Source: Bacteroidota bacterium
GTDB taxonomy: Bacteria; Bacteroidota; Bacteroidia; Chitinophagales; Chitinophagaceae
DNA: 64,000 bases
Reading direction: 5' to 3'
Assembly (NCBI GenBank): GCA_023423405.1
Contig: JAFAFR010000003.1
Location: forward strand, 124,001 to 188,000
Shown: positions 34,508 to 43,550 of the stretch, piece after piece
How positions within the stretch are numbered: the stretch's first letter is position 1
How the letters are laid out: every line of letters begins with the position of its first letter
The notes under the pieces: model-generated
Seen by the model: only the letters and a program-made list of their open reading frames with translations
Databases searched by the model: none
What the model was told of the DNA's origin: nothing
Made by a program: the position numbers and the translations under genes

Positions 34508-35164
34508 ATGAAAAAGACCATCAGGCTCATCGTTGCAGACGATCATGAATTGCTCCGGCTCGGATACCGTACCATGCTCCGGAAAATCTCCCATATCACA
34601 CTCATTGACGAAGCGCAAAACGGCGAAGAACTCGTTCGCAAGACACTGGAGCTCCGGCCCGATGTCGTCATCACCGATATAAACATGCCGGTGGTGGATG
34701 GCTTAAGCGCCACGCGCCAGATCCTCCGGCAAATGCCCGCGCTGCCCATCATCGCACTCACCATGTTCGATGAAGAAAACCTGATCGTGGATATGCTGGA
34801 GGCCGGTGCAAAAGGATACATTGTAAAAACAACCGGCAAGGAAGAAATCGTAGCCGCTATCAACACCGTTATGAACGGCAGTTACTATTATTGCGAAACC
34901 ACCAGCGCCAGGCTGGCCAAAAGAATTGCCGAAAGCGACAACGGGCTGCTTAAGTTCAGCATAGAGCCCGATTTCACGCGGCGCGAACTGGAGATCATAC
35001 GCTACCTCTGCCAGCAACATTCGAGCAAGGAGATCAGTGTAATGCTCAACCTCAGCCAGCGGACCATCGAGTCGCACCGGGAAAGAATATTCGAAAAGAT
35101 GAACGTAAAAAATGTTGCCGGTATGGTGATTTATGCTATCAGGAAAGGGCTGTATAAAATGTGA
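34508..35164 (+). CDS. NarL/FixJ-type response regulator
   Basis: 218 residues. The receiver domain (1-125) has DD at 11-12, phospho-acceptor D57 in VVITDINMP, and K in AGAKGYIVKTTGKEE. The LuxR-type HTH (about 153-215) includes FTRRELEIIRYLCQQHSSKEIS and SQRTIESHRERIFEKM. It is the cognate partner of the upstream kinase. NarL-type dimers bind inverted repeats, and two identical 20-bp palindromes lie upstream of the cassette, so autoregulation through those sites is a reasonable hypothesis. Confidence 0.94.
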   Translation: MKKTIRLIVADDHELLRLGYRTMLRKISHITLIDEAQNGEELVRKTLELRPDVVITDINMPVVDGLSATRQILRQMPALPIIALTMFDEENLIVDMLEAGAKGYIVKTTGKEEIVAAINTVMNGSYYYCETTSARLAKRIAESDNGLLKFSIEPDFTRRELEIIRYLCQQHSSKEISVMLNLSQRTIESHRERIFEKMNVKNVAGMVIYAIRKGLYKM

Positions 35165-35168
35165 CCTT

Positions 35169-36089
35169 TCAGAAATACAGCATGCCCAGTATACCGCAAA
35201 CGGCTTTCACCACCATCAGTCCATCTACCCATACGAGGTAATACAGCAGCGACCGCCTTTTGCGGAGCGACCAGGCCATCCAGAGCAGGAGCACAAAAGG
35301 AATGATGTTCAGTACGATGCGCATGAAATGAAAATGCCGCACAATGCCGTAGGTCACATAACTACCCAAGCCCAGCACCGAGAGCGGCAATAACACATAA
35401 AAAATAGTCCTGCGCAGGCCCAGCCTAACCACAAATGTCCTTACCCGGCTCTTGTGATCGCTGGCATAATCCTTCACATCGAACATGACACAGAGCAGGG
35501 TCACAAACATGAAATTCTTCACAAACAGGAAGGCTGCAATGAGCGTGGGAACATATTGTTCGCCATTTTCTGTCACGAGCGACCAAACAGGATAAACCGT
35601 TACCCAACCTGCCCAGGTAAAGCCGATCAGGAAGGGTTTGAGCCACCCGATACGGCGCAGGTTGTATTCGCCATACAACCAGGTGAAGCCATAGTATAAA
35701 AAACCCACCAGGGGAAAAATCATGGGCCACAGCCACTGGCGCAGCGGAAGATCCAGCAGCATTTGTCCTTCCGTAACGGCGTAGTAGACCAGTCCGCATA
35801 AGACCAGTACGGTCAGCAACACCTGGCTGATTTTCGCCCGGTTGAAATGACGCGCGTACCAGTTGCTGCGGGCGTTTTGTCCGGGCAGCGGCCGCCGCCG
35901 CACATAAGGATAGGTATAAAACAGCGTGGTGCAAAGGAACACCATCGCGTAATAGAGCCAGTCGTTCAGCGGATATCCCTGCTGCAGGCTTGCTTCCATG
36001 GAAAGGGCAACAGCACAGCAACCGTAAAAATAGTTGCCGTAGAACAACCATTCCACCACCGCATGGTTTCTGAAATCTCCCAAACGCAT
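35169..36089 (-). CDS. UbiA-like polytopic membrane protein (degenerate prenyltransferase)
   Basis: 307 residues from the ATG at 36089, which avoids overlapping the upstream ABC permease gene; a longer frame begins at 36128. About eight or nine membrane helices. FDVKDYASDHKSRVRTF resembles the second Asp-rich motif of UbiA prenyltransferases, but the first motif (NDxxDxxxD) is not recognisable, so catalysis is doubtful. It may be an UbiA-fold protein without prenyl transfer. It converges on the response regulator, with 4 nt between the stops. Confidence 0.6.
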   Translation of the reverse strand: MRLGDFRNHAVVEWLFYGNYFYGCCAVALSMEASLQQGYPLNDWLYYAMVFLCTTLFYTYPYVRRRPLPGQNARSNWYARHFNRAKISQVLLTVLVLCGLVYYAVTEGQMLLDLPLRQWLWPMIFPLVGFLYYGFTWLYGEYNLRRIGWLKPFLIGFTWAGWVTVYPVWSLVTENGEQYVPTLIAAFLFVKNFMFVTLLCVMFDVKDYASDHKSRVRTFVVRLGLRRTIFYVLLPLSVLGLGSYVTYGIVRHFHFMRIVLNIIPFVLLLWMAWSLRKRRSLLYYLVWVDGLMVVKAVCGILGMLYF

Positions 36090-36105
36090 GCCGCAAACAT
36101 ACTGC

Positions 36106-38478
36106 TTATTCGTTGCGCAGGCTTTCAACCGGGTTGGCCAGGGCCGCTCGCACCGACTGGTAGCTCACCGTAATCACAGCAATGAAAACAGACAGCAGAC
36201 AGGCCAGGGCAAAAACCCACCATTGAATGTCCACGCGATAGGTATAATCCTGCAGCCAGTGATGCATGGCCCACCAGGCAATGGGAGCGGCGATCAGAAA
36301 GGACACGAGCACCAGCTTTACAAAATCGGCCGAGAGCAGCCTGGTGATGCCGGCAACAGAAGCGCCCAGCACTTTCCGCACCCCAATTTCCTTGATCCGG
36401 TTTTCGGCCATATAGGTCGCCAGGCCAAAAAGGCCAAGGCAGGAAATAAAAATGGTGAGTCCTGCGAAAAGACCGGCCAGGGTGCCCTGTCTCTTTTCGT
36501 TCTCAAACTTGCGGGCATATTCTTCATCCACAAAACGGTATTCGAAGGGGTATTGTGGATTGTATTTTTTGAAAATGGCCTCTGTCCTCTCCAGGTTCTG
36601 CGCGGTTCCGTTCTTCCCGTTCAGTTTGATCTGCATGGTCTGCAGCCAGTCTGATTTAGCGCCGGAGATCAGCATGGGACGGGTAGGCTCATAGGGATTG
36701 GTAAGAATGAAGTCTTTGATCACGCCAATGATATGCCATTCGATGCCGTTGTCCTTCACAATTTTACCGATCGGGTCTTTGAACTTCATCACTTTCAGGG
36801 ACGATTCGTTAATGACCATGCCGGTGGAATCGGTCGGGAATTTCTTCAGGTCAAAATCTCTTCCCTGTACAAACAGCAGGCCGGCGGTTTCGCCCAATCC
36901 CTCATCGCATACGTAGCGGAAAAAATCCGTCTTGTCATTGGGATCTTTTCCTTCCCATTCCTGGCCCCAGCCATCGCTCCAGCTTTCGGTGAGCGGCGCG
37001 CTGGTCCTGGTGATGGACAACGCAATGCCCGATTGCAGCAGTTCGTTTTTGATCAGCGGATAATTTTTGGGGATATCGCCCGTCATGAAATGATAAATGA
37101 GGTTATCCTTATTGTATCCCGTTTCGCGGCTTTGCGCGTAATTGATCTGCTGTTTTACAATGATGGTGCAGATGATGAGCAATATGGCAAAAGAAAACTG
37201 TATCACCACCAGCACCTTGCGGGGATTGATGGCGGCATGCGCGCGCTTGAAACTGCCTTTCAGCACTTTTACAGGTTGAAAAGACGACAGGAAAAAGGCC
37301 GGGTAACTTCCTGCGAGCACACCGGTTACAAGAATAAAGCCCAGGATGGAAGCCCAGGTGCGCCAGTCGCCATAGGAAACAAAAAGCTGCTTATCGGTAA
37401 GCCGGTTATAAGCCGGCAGGCTGATGTGTACAATAACAATGGCCAGCAGGGCAGCAATGAACGAAAGAATCAGCGATTCACCAATGAACTGTCCCACCAG
37501 CGAACCTTTGCGGGCGCCCACCACTTTGCGGATGCCCACTTCCTTTGCCCTTTTTTCACTTCTGGCCGTGCTGAGGTTCATGAAATTGATGCAGGCAATC
37601 AGCAGGACAAAAATGGCAATGGTGGTAAAGAGTTTTACAAATGTGGCGCGGCCGCCGTTGTTTTCCGCACCGTCGGTAAAACTGGAATAGAGGCGCCAAC
37701 GGTTCATGGGATAGAGGAACATCTCCCATTTGTCTTTGCGCGCCTCTTCGTCGTAGTGCTGCTTCAGTACTTTCATCTTGGGGGTTGCCGTAGCGAGTGT
37801 GGCTTTTTCTTTCAGCAACACATAGGTGCGGGTGCTGTTATTGCCCCAGTTGGTATCGTCTTCGTTGCGGGCTACCAGGTAAGACCAGGGAAGCAGGTAT
37901 TCAAATGAAAAGCGGGTATTATTGGGAAGATCTTTCAGGATACCGGTAACGGTGAAATTGTCTTTGTTCTCCACCTTCACTATTTTACCCATGGCATCTT
38001 CGTTGCCAAAAAGGGCTTTCGCCAGTTTTTCGGTGAGAAGGATGGAATGCATATCGTTGAGGGCCGTGGCAGGATTTCCTTTCAACAATGGAAAACTGAA
38101 CATCTGCAGGAAGCCGGTGTCGACCATATTCCCCGTTTTCATCAGGCGTTTATCCCCCACCGTTAGCAGGAAACTGCTGGGCCAGTTCACCCGCGCGGCC
38201 CGTTCCACTTCAGGGAGGTCTTTCTCCACGGTGCGCGCCAGCACTTTGGGAGTGGTATTCCAGCACCAGCGTTTGCCGTCGAAGCTGGCCCGGTTCCAGG
38301 CTTCATAGATCCGGTCTTTCTTTTGGTGAAACTGGTCGTAAGACAGTTCGTTCTGGATCCACAGGAGGATCAGCATGGCGCTTGCCATCCCGATGGCGAG
38401 GCCAATGATGTTAATGGCAGAAAAGGCCTTGTTGCGGAAAAGGTTACGAAAAGCCACCTTGAAGAAGTTCCGGAGCAT
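36106..38478 (-). CDS. FtsX/MacB-type ABC transporter permease
   Basis: 790 residues. The N-terminus MLRNFFKVAFRNLFRNK with helix INIIGLAIGMASAMLILLWI begins the first MacB_PCD-FtsX unit. Three more helices follow at about 285-385, then a second N-terminal-type helix near 428 and a second periplasmic domain. The C-terminal FtsX helices (LAGLFAGLTIFISCLGLFGL, EIGVRKVLGASVAGI) end the second unit. This duplicated permease layout is common in Bacteroidetes and is linked to lipoprotein or peptide export rather than import. No ATPase gene is adjacent. Confidence 0.92.
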   Translation of the reverse strand: MLRNFFKVAFRNLFRNKAFSAINIIGLAIGMASAMLILLWIQNELSYDQFHQKKDRIYEAWNRASFDGKRWCWNTTPKVLARTVEKDLPEVERAARVNWPSSFLLTVGDKRLMKTGNMVDTGFLQMFSFPLLKGNPATALNDMHSILLTEKLAKALFGNEDAMGKIVKVENKDNFTVTGILKDLPNNTRFSFEYLLPWSYLVARNEDDTNWGNNSTRTYVLLKEKATLATATPKMKVLKQHYDEEARKDKWEMFLYPMNRWRLYSSFTDGAENNGGRATFVKLFTTIAIFVLLIACINFMNLSTARSEKRAKEVGIRKVVGARKGSLVGQFIGESLILSFIAALLAIVIVHISLPAYNRLTDKQLFVSYGDWRTWASILGFILVTGVLAGSYPAFFLSSFQPVKVLKGSFKRAHAAINPRKVLVVIQFSFAILLIICTIIVKQQINYAQSRETGYNKDNLIYHFMTGDIPKNYPLIKNELLQSGIALSITRTSAPLTESWSDGWGQEWEGKDPNDKTDFFRYVCDEGLGETAGLLFVQGRDFDLKKFPTDSTGMVINESSLKVMKFKDPIGKIVKDNGIEWHIIGVIKDFILTNPYEPTRPMLISGAKSDWLQTMQIKLNGKNGTAQNLERTEAIFKKYNPQYPFEYRFVDEEYARKFENEKRQGTLAGLFAGLTIFISCLGLFGLATYMAENRIKEIGVRKVLGASVAGITRLLSADFVKLVLVSFLIAAPIAWWAMHHWLQDYTYRVDIQWWVFALACLLSVFIAVITVSYQSVRAALANPVESLRNE

Positions 38479-38644
38479 GCTGGGATTTTTAGCTGGGACG
38501 CAGCAGCCGGGAAAAAGTTACAGTGCTGCAACAACATTTTTATCCCCGGCTATCCGTTGGTAGGATGGGGTGGCAAAAAGCATCAGGCACGATGGTGCCT
38601 GTTCACCGGCTGCGATGTCGGGCGCCCGTTGTATATTCGGGCAC

Positions 38645-39037
38645 ATGAAAAAATTCTGGCCATTTGTACTGGCAGCCTGCGTTGTGCTCCTGGCCTTCAA
38701 AACCCCGGCCTCCGGTGCAGGCGGCAAGCTGCGGCTCGTATGGCACGACGAGTTCAGCGGCCACCAACTGGAAAGTACCAAATGGTCTGCCGTTCCCACC
38801 GGCGGCATTTATTCAAAGGGCAAATATGCCTTCCGGTACGGAAGCATTGAAATAAGAGCCAAACCCGGCATGGCGCGCGGCGCCTGGCCGGCCATGTGGA
38901 TGCTGGCGGAATGTCCATACGACCAGCCTTTTTATATCCTGATCGATCAGCAACTCGGTGGCAATTGGGTGGGGGAAGTAGCCCCTTCGCAGCTTCCTGT
39001 TGAGATGGTGGTCGACCGGGTCAGGATGTATCAATAA
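38645..39037 (+). pseudogene. internally deleted GH16 (laminarinase-like) relic
   Basis: 130 residues in an intact frame from the ATG at 38645, with a signal peptide (FVLAACVVLLAFKTPASG). Segments of a GH16 enzyme occur in the right order: LVWHDEFSG...STKW at the N-terminus, then KYAFRYGSIEIRAKPG and GAWPAMWML, then PFYILIDQQLGGNWVGE and VVDRVRMYQ at the C-terminus. The beta-strands between them and the whole ExDxxE catalytic motif are missing, which makes it about half the normal length of roughly 260 residues. Both deletions keep the frame. It is either a decaying gene or a non-catalytic remnant. Confidence 0.75.
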
Positions 39038-39048
39038 TTGCAACAGCT

Positions 39049-39753
39049 ATGCTTAGTTTCGGCAAGAAAGTGATTCGTTTTCACCAGCAACTGCAGTACA
39101 CCGGGAACCCACTTCCCACGAGGATCAAAGTGATGAACCCTTTCCGGGAATCGCCACAGGTGATGACGATCCTGCGCACCTTTGCTGACATATATTTAAA
39201 CGACACCAATACGCGGCACCTCATACTGGGCATCAACCCGGGCCGCTTCGGGGGCGGACTTACCGGCATTCCTTTTACCGATCCTAAAAGACTGGTCGGT
39301 ATCCTCGGCATTCCTTATGAAGGTAAAATCGCCCACGAACCTTCGGCGGTTTTTGTGTACGAAGTGATCGAGGCTTATGGCGGTCCGGTCGCATTTTACC
39401 GCGATTTCTATATCAACTCGCCCTGCCCGCTGGGTTTTGTACAGGAAAAAGAAAACGGTAAAGAAGTAAACTACAACTATTACGATAGCCCTGCACTGTT
39501 ATCGGCGGTGCAGCCATTCCTGGTCAGCAGCCTGCAAAAGCTGGGCAGGCTGGGTGTGCATAAGAAGAAAGTGATCGTACTAGGAACGGGCAGGAATATG
39601 CGCCAACTGGAATCAGTGAATATGGCACATGGATTTTTTGGTTCACTGGTGCCGCTTGAACATCCCAGGTTCGTTATGCAATACAAGAGCAGGGAAAAAA
39701 ACGGGTATATCCGCAAGTACCTCGATGCACTTAACAGCTTGCGCGACGCTTAA
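39049..39753 (+). CDS. SMUG2-type uracil-DNA glycosylase superfamily protein
   Basis: 234 residues. UDG-superfamily motif 1 is GINPGRFGGG (61-70) followed by LTGIPFTDP, and motif 2 is the C-terminal LEHPRFVMQY with H205. INSPCPLGF (122-130) fits the SMUG-like core. This is the group formerly called DUF4918, with a characterised SMUG2 member in Pedobacter, which excises uracil and related deaminated bases. It starts 12 nt after the GH16 relic and may share its transcript. Confidence 0.85.
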   Translation: MLSFGKKVIRFHQQLQYTGNPLPTRIKVMNPFRESPQVMTILRTFADIYLNDTNTRHLILGINPGRFGGGLTGIPFTDPKRLVGILGIPYEGKIAHEPSAVFVYEVIEAYGGPVAFYRDFYINSPCPLGFVQEKENGKEVNYNYYDSPALLSAVQPFLVSSLQKLGRLGVHKKKVIVLGTGRNMRQLESVNMAHGFFGSLVPLEHPRFVMQYKSREKNGYIRKYLDALNSLRDA

Positions 39754-39871
39754 TACCACCATTTACCGTGAAAATCGGTTCATTGGTCGAAAGAATCTGA
39801 AACAGGGCCTGAAATCACTTTTCAATTTGTATTTTGGTCCTGGTTTTTCATAGGATATTGGATTTAATACG

Positions 39872-39906
39872 GGGCTGGATGTCTATCCTGGCCCTTTTTC
39901 TTTTTA
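39872..39906 (+). terminator. intrinsic terminator after the glycosylase gene
   Basis: GGGCTGGAT and ATCCTGGCCC can pair across a GTCT loop with one bulge, followed by TTTTTCTTTTT. It stops the plus-strand transcript just before the convergent YciI-like gene, whose stop is at 39904. Confidence 0.7.
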
Positions 39907-40356
39907 AAAAGATTTCTCCTGGATCCGGTCGTGATAGGGAAGATACATCGGCAATGCGGCTGAGCCATACCAGGGATAAATTTCAGCCGCCAGCAGACCA
40001 CTTTTCACTGCCGGATCGGTATCCAGTATAACCCGGGCTTCGGCCGCCGTTTTTACGTTCAGAATAAATATGCCGCGGTATTGCCGGTCGTTTTTCTCCA
40101 GCGGTCCCGCCAGCAACAATTTTCCTTCTTTCACCAGGCGGCCCATATTGTTCATGTGCCCGGAAAATAAACTATCCACTTTTTCCCTGGCCGGAACTGT
40201 GGCAGGTCCCGTTTTCAGGATCACCAGCACATAGGATTTCATACCATAGGCATCGGCTCCCAGCGAATCGGCCAGGGTTTTGTTATAGCCAGGCTGTTGC
40301 GCATGAACGAAACCCGCAAACAGGATGCAGCAGCAGAAAGCAGTCCACTTTTTCAT
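39904..40356 (-). CDS. exported YciI-like protein
   Basis: 150 residues with a signal peptide (FCCCILFAGFVHAQ). The YciI-type ferredoxin-like fold is at about 38-135: SYVLVILKTGP, HMNNMGRLVKEGKLLLAGPL and GIFILNVKTAAEARVILDTDPAVKSGL carry the usual His/Asp pattern. YciI-like proteins are often fused or linked to sigma factors or enzymes, and their reaction is uncertain. Export makes this one a periplasmic variant. It stands alone between a convergent and a divergent gene. Confidence 0.85.
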   Translation of the reverse strand: MKKWTAFCCCILFAGFVHAQQPGYNKTLADSLGADAYGMKSYVLVILKTGPATVPAREKVDSLFSGHMNNMGRLVKEGKLLLAGPLEKNDRQYRGIFILNVKTAAEARVILDTDPAVKSGLLAAEIYPWYGSAALPMYLPYHDRIQEKSF

Positions 40357-40599
40357 ATAAACCGTTTATACAAGAAATCTACAACAATATTTGCCGGCGG
40401 CACCTATTCCTCTAGCTGCTTTTGCATTTTTTGCAACTGGCCGGCTCTCCTTTTTGCAGGTTTTCCCAATATACCTGTCACCAGGCGCTAAACACTAGCT
40501 GCTTTTTCAGGAATTGAAAAAGCGTGCCGAAACGCACTTCTATTCAATTATGGATCGCCTTTGCAAGGGTCTAGTTTCACATCAACTAAACCGTAGTAT

Positions 40600-41175
40600 A
40601 TGTTAGTCCTTCTGCTGATCTATTCTTTGCGCAGGCTTATCCGCTATCTCACCAAAGCCGGCCTGCCAGTTTGCATACTCTTCTTCCAGCAGGTGTATAG
40701 CCAGCCCGCTCCCCTGCGCTTCGCAATATATAAAGGAAAAGATTCGGTGGGATTTGTGATCGCCAGTCGCGATCTGTTGCACAACGAAGAAGTGCTCCGC
40801 GTGGAAAGTTTCTCCAGCTTTCATGTTCTGAAAACCCTCCGCCTGAAAATCTGCACGGAAAATTTTCTCCAGGAAAAACGGCTGGTCCGCACCCGTTATT
40901 ACCAGGACATCAATGGTCGCGCCCAAACCCGTGAAACCGTCAACGCTGCGCCGGGCTTTACCACAGCCTGCCTGTATTTCCAGGAACCGGAAGGTGTGGA
41001 AAAAGTGTATTCCGAAAAACTGCGCGCCTGGCTTACCATCCGTCAAAACGGCGACAAATATTTTCTCACCCTCACCGATGGGTCCATCAATATCTATCAA
41101 TATGTCAAAGGAAGACTAGTATATGCCCGGCTCCAGGGTGGATGGGCCTCGGTTGAATTGTTTCCCGTTCAATAA
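40600..41175 (+). CDS. exported protein of unknown function (DUF6134-like)
   Basis: 191 residues. The N-terminal hydrophobic segment is interrupted by basic residues (LVLLLIYSLRRLIRYLTKAGLPVCILFFQQVYSQ, quoted in part), so export is likely but the cleavage site is unclear. The mature part is strongly beta: FAIYKGKDSVGFVIASRD, RLKICTENFLQEKRLVRTRY and SINIYQYVKGRLVYARL. This layout resembles DUF6134 proteins. It begins an operon with a CPBP-like protein, an epimerase and an SDR. Confidence 0.65.
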   Translation: MLVLLLIYSLRRLIRYLTKAGLPVCILFFQQVYSQPAPLRFAIYKGKDSVGFVIASRDLLHNEEVLRVESFSSFHVLKTLRLKICTENFLQEKRLVRTRYYQDINGRAQTRETVNAAPGFTTACLYFQEPEGVEKVYSEKLRAWLTIRQNGDKYFLTLTDGSINIYQYVKGRLVYARLQGGWASVELFPVQ

Positions 41176-41181
41176 AACGCC

Positions 41182-41751
41182 ATGAGAACACAACATTTAT
41201 CCCTTGCCGTGGTGCTGGTGGCCATCAGCCTGCTCTCTATTCCTGCACCGGGCGCCGCTTTCTTCACACAACGTGTGGCGGGCACCGTCCTGTTGGTGAT
41301 AACGCTCACCAATAACCGCAGTTACATGTTGCAGGATGCCGTCTGCCGGAACAGGCTGTGGCTGCCACTCCTGCTCTCGCTGTTGGTGTTGCTGCTGGCG
41401 CCTTATCTGCCGCCACCAAGGGGAGGTAATCTTTCCCTGACCAGCATGGGCCGGGCTGCCTGGCTTTTCACCAGCTTCCTGTACTTCTCCTGTTATGAAC
41501 TGCTGATGCGCGGCCTGGTGCTGAACCGCTTCCGCGCATTGCATCCCATGCCCGTGGCGATTCTGCTGAACATCCTGCTCTATGCACTCATGCACCTCCC
41601 CAAGGACCGGCTGGAAACCCTTGCCTGCCTGCCTTTCGGCCTGCTGCTCTGCCTGCTGACCCTTTACTGCCGCTCGCCGGTGGCAGCCGCCATCCTCCAC
41701 ACCTGCCTCGGCCTCCAGATGGAAGGACAGCTCCCTTTTTTACACCCCTAA
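41182..41751 (+). CDS. CPBP-type intramembrane protease-like protein
   Basis: 189 residues with about five or six membrane helices. The CPBP (Abi/CAAX protease) motifs are partly present: E106 and R110 in YELLMRG (a single Glu where EExxxR is usual), H138 in LYALMHLPKD, and H173 in ILHTCLG, where the expected Asn four residues later is Gly. Protease activity is therefore uncertain. It starts 6 nt after the preceding gene and ends 10 nt before the epimerase. Confidence 0.7.
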   Translation: MRTQHLSLAVVLVAISLLSIPAPGAAFFTQRVAGTVLLVITLTNNRSYMLQDAVCRNRLWLPLLLSLLVLLLAPYLPPPRGGNLSLTSMGRAAWLFTSFLYFSCYELLMRGLVLNRFRALHPMPVAILLNILLYALMHLPKDRLETLACLPFGLLLCLLTLYCRSPVAAAILHTCLGLQMEGQLPFLHP

Positions 41752-41761
41752 ACCCTCAGTT

Positions 41762-42787
41762 ATGAACATCTTCTTAACCGGCGCCAACGGATTCGTTGGA
41801 AGAGAATTGCTACAGGCGCTTCTCCGCAAAGGACACCGCGTCCACGCACTACTGCGCCACCCCAACCAGGTCCCCGATACGGGCGACCCCAACCTGGTTC
41901 GCTTCACCGGCGACATTACAAAACCCGAAACCCTGCTGCCTGCCATGCGCGGCTGCGAAGCCGTGTACCATATCGCCGCCTTCGCACGCATGCAGGCCTT
42001 CGACCGCAGCCGCTTCTATAAAGTGAATACCGAAGGCACCCGCCATGTGCTCGAAGCCGCAGCCCGCAGCGGCGTCCGCAAGCTGGTATTCACCAGCACC
42101 GCCGGCGTAATGGGCCCCTCACTGCGCGAACCCATTTGCGAATCCGACCCGCGCATCACCAGCTTCAGCAACGACTACGAACTCTCAAAAATGCTGGCAG
42201 AACAACTGGTAACCGAATGCGCTTCACGGCGTTTATTCGATACCGTTATAGTGTCACCCAGCGCCGTATTCGGCCCCGGGCAGGAAACCTACAGCAATGC
42301 GCTTACCCGTTTTTCCCGCAATTTCCTGCGCCGTGGTTTCGCTTTTGTTCCCATGTACCAGCAGGCACTGGCCAACTACACTTTCATTGAAGACCTGGTA
42401 GAAGGCCACCAGTTGGCCATGGAACATGGGCGTTCGGGAGAAAAATACCTGCTGGGTGGTGAGAACCTTTCCCTGGCTTCCGTACTCGCCGGCATCCGCC
42501 AGGCCGTCGGCAACAAAGGCATTTTCATTCCCCTGCCCCGTCTGCTGTTGCAGCCCGCTTTTTCCATGATCTGCCAGGCCAGCGCCCTGTTCCGCCGCGA
42601 TGCGCCGGTATCGCCCGAATTGCTTCACAAACTCTATTACAATCGCTGCCTCTGCTGCGAAAAAGCGGCTGCAGAACTGGGCTACAGGATCACGCCATTC
42701 GAAACCGCCATTACAAAAACCATTCACCACATAAAAAACGACATGTATGAAAAACAGGAATTATGCCCTGATAACCGGTGCGGGTGA
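41762..42787 (+). CDS. NAD-dependent epimerase/dehydratase (extended SDR)
   Basis: 341 residues. A Rossmann GANGFVG motif is at 8-14, the catalytic YELSK (Y139, K143) lies 27 residues after TST (111-113), and HIAAFAR is typical of the dihydroflavonol-reductase/3-beta-HSD branch. The substrate is unknown. Its last 41 nt overlap the start of the downstream SDR in another frame, indicating translational coupling. Confidence 0.92.
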   Translation: MNIFLTGANGFVGRELLQALLRKGHRVHALLRHPNQVPDTGDPNLVRFTGDITKPETLLPAMRGCEAVYHIAAFARMQAFDRSRFYKVNTEGTRHVLEAAARSGVRKLVFTSTAGVMGPSLREPICESDPRITSFSNDYELSKMLAEQLVTECASRRLFDTVIVSPSAVFGPGQETYSNALTRFSRNFLRRGFAFVPMYQQALANYTFIEDLVEGHQLAMEHGRSGEKYLLGGENLSLASVLAGIRQAVGNKGIFIPLPRLLLQPAFSMICQASALFRRDAPVSPELLHKLYYNRCLCCEKAAAELGYRITPFETAITKTIHHIKNDMYEKQELCPDNRCG

Positions 42788-43550
42788 GGGACTCGGAAAA
42801 TCCATTGCACTGGAACTGGCCCGCAACAACTGGAACCTCATCCTGGTGGCCCTTCCCGGGCCGCAGGTGTCCCATCTTTCGGGCATGCTGCGCAGGAATT
42901 ACGACATCGACGTACAAACCGCCGAAACCGATCTGTCGGAAGAAGCCAACTGCAACGCCCTGCTCGGGCAATTCGGGCACCTGCCCATCAGCCTGCTTGT
43001 CAACAATGCAGGCATGGGCGGCACCATTGCTTTTGAAGAAGCAGACCCGCAATATTTCTGCAGCCAGATCCGCATCAATGTACTCGCCATCACTTTGCTG
43101 ACGCGCCTCTTTTTGCCTGTGCTGCAAAAAAACGAGCCTGCCAACATCATCAATATCAGCAGCCTCAGTTGTTTTTTCGCCCTGCCTTATAAGCAGGTGT
43201 ACGCAGCTACCAAGGCCTTTGTTTTTTCTTTTTCAAGATCGCTCTACAAGGAGCTCCGGGGCACGGGTATAGGCGTTACGGTTGTTTGCCCCGGCGGCAT
43301 GAACACCAACCCTTCCGTGACTTACAAAAACCAGCAGGCATCCTGGATCGCGCGGCAATCGCTCATGCGCATTGAAGAAGTGGCGCCTGTCATTATAAAG
43401 GAAGCGTTGCAGGGAAAATTCCTGGTAGTGCCCGGAAAAATGAACCGGCTCTTCCTGCTGCTCGATAAGATTTTCCCCGCTTTTCTGAAAGACCTGATCA
43501 ACCGCGCACAGATGTCCAAACTGCGCCGCGGGTGGCAGCAGGCGGTGTAA
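42747..43550 (+). CDS. short-chain dehydrogenase/reductase (SDR)
   Basis: 267 residues. TGAGEGLG cofactor motif (10-17), NNAG (86-89), S138/S139 with Y152 and K156 (YAATK) as the catalytic set, and PGGMNTNPS after it. It overlaps the epimerase gene by 41 nt and is the last gene of the 40600 operon, which converges on two HTH paralogues with no space between the stops. Two reductase-fold enzymes in series suggest a small biosynthetic or detoxifying module; the substrate is not visible. Confidence 0.93.
   Translation: MKNRNYALITGAGEGLGKSIALELARNNWNLILVALPGPQVSHLSGMLRRNYDIDVQTAETDLSEEANCNALLGQFGHLPISLLVNNAGMGGTIAFEEADPQYFCSQIRINVLAITLLTRLFLPVLQKNEPANIINISSLSCFFALPYKQVYAATKAFVFSFSRSLYKELRGTGIGVTVVCPGGMNTNPSVTYKNQQASWIARQSLMRIEEVAPVIIKEALQGKFLVVPGKMNRLFLLLDKIFPAFLKDLINRAQMSKLRRGWQQAV

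Noticed and set aside
36733..37908. 391-codon plus-strand frame
   Set aside because: Antisense to the FtsX permease gene; no signal peptide, domain or operon context.
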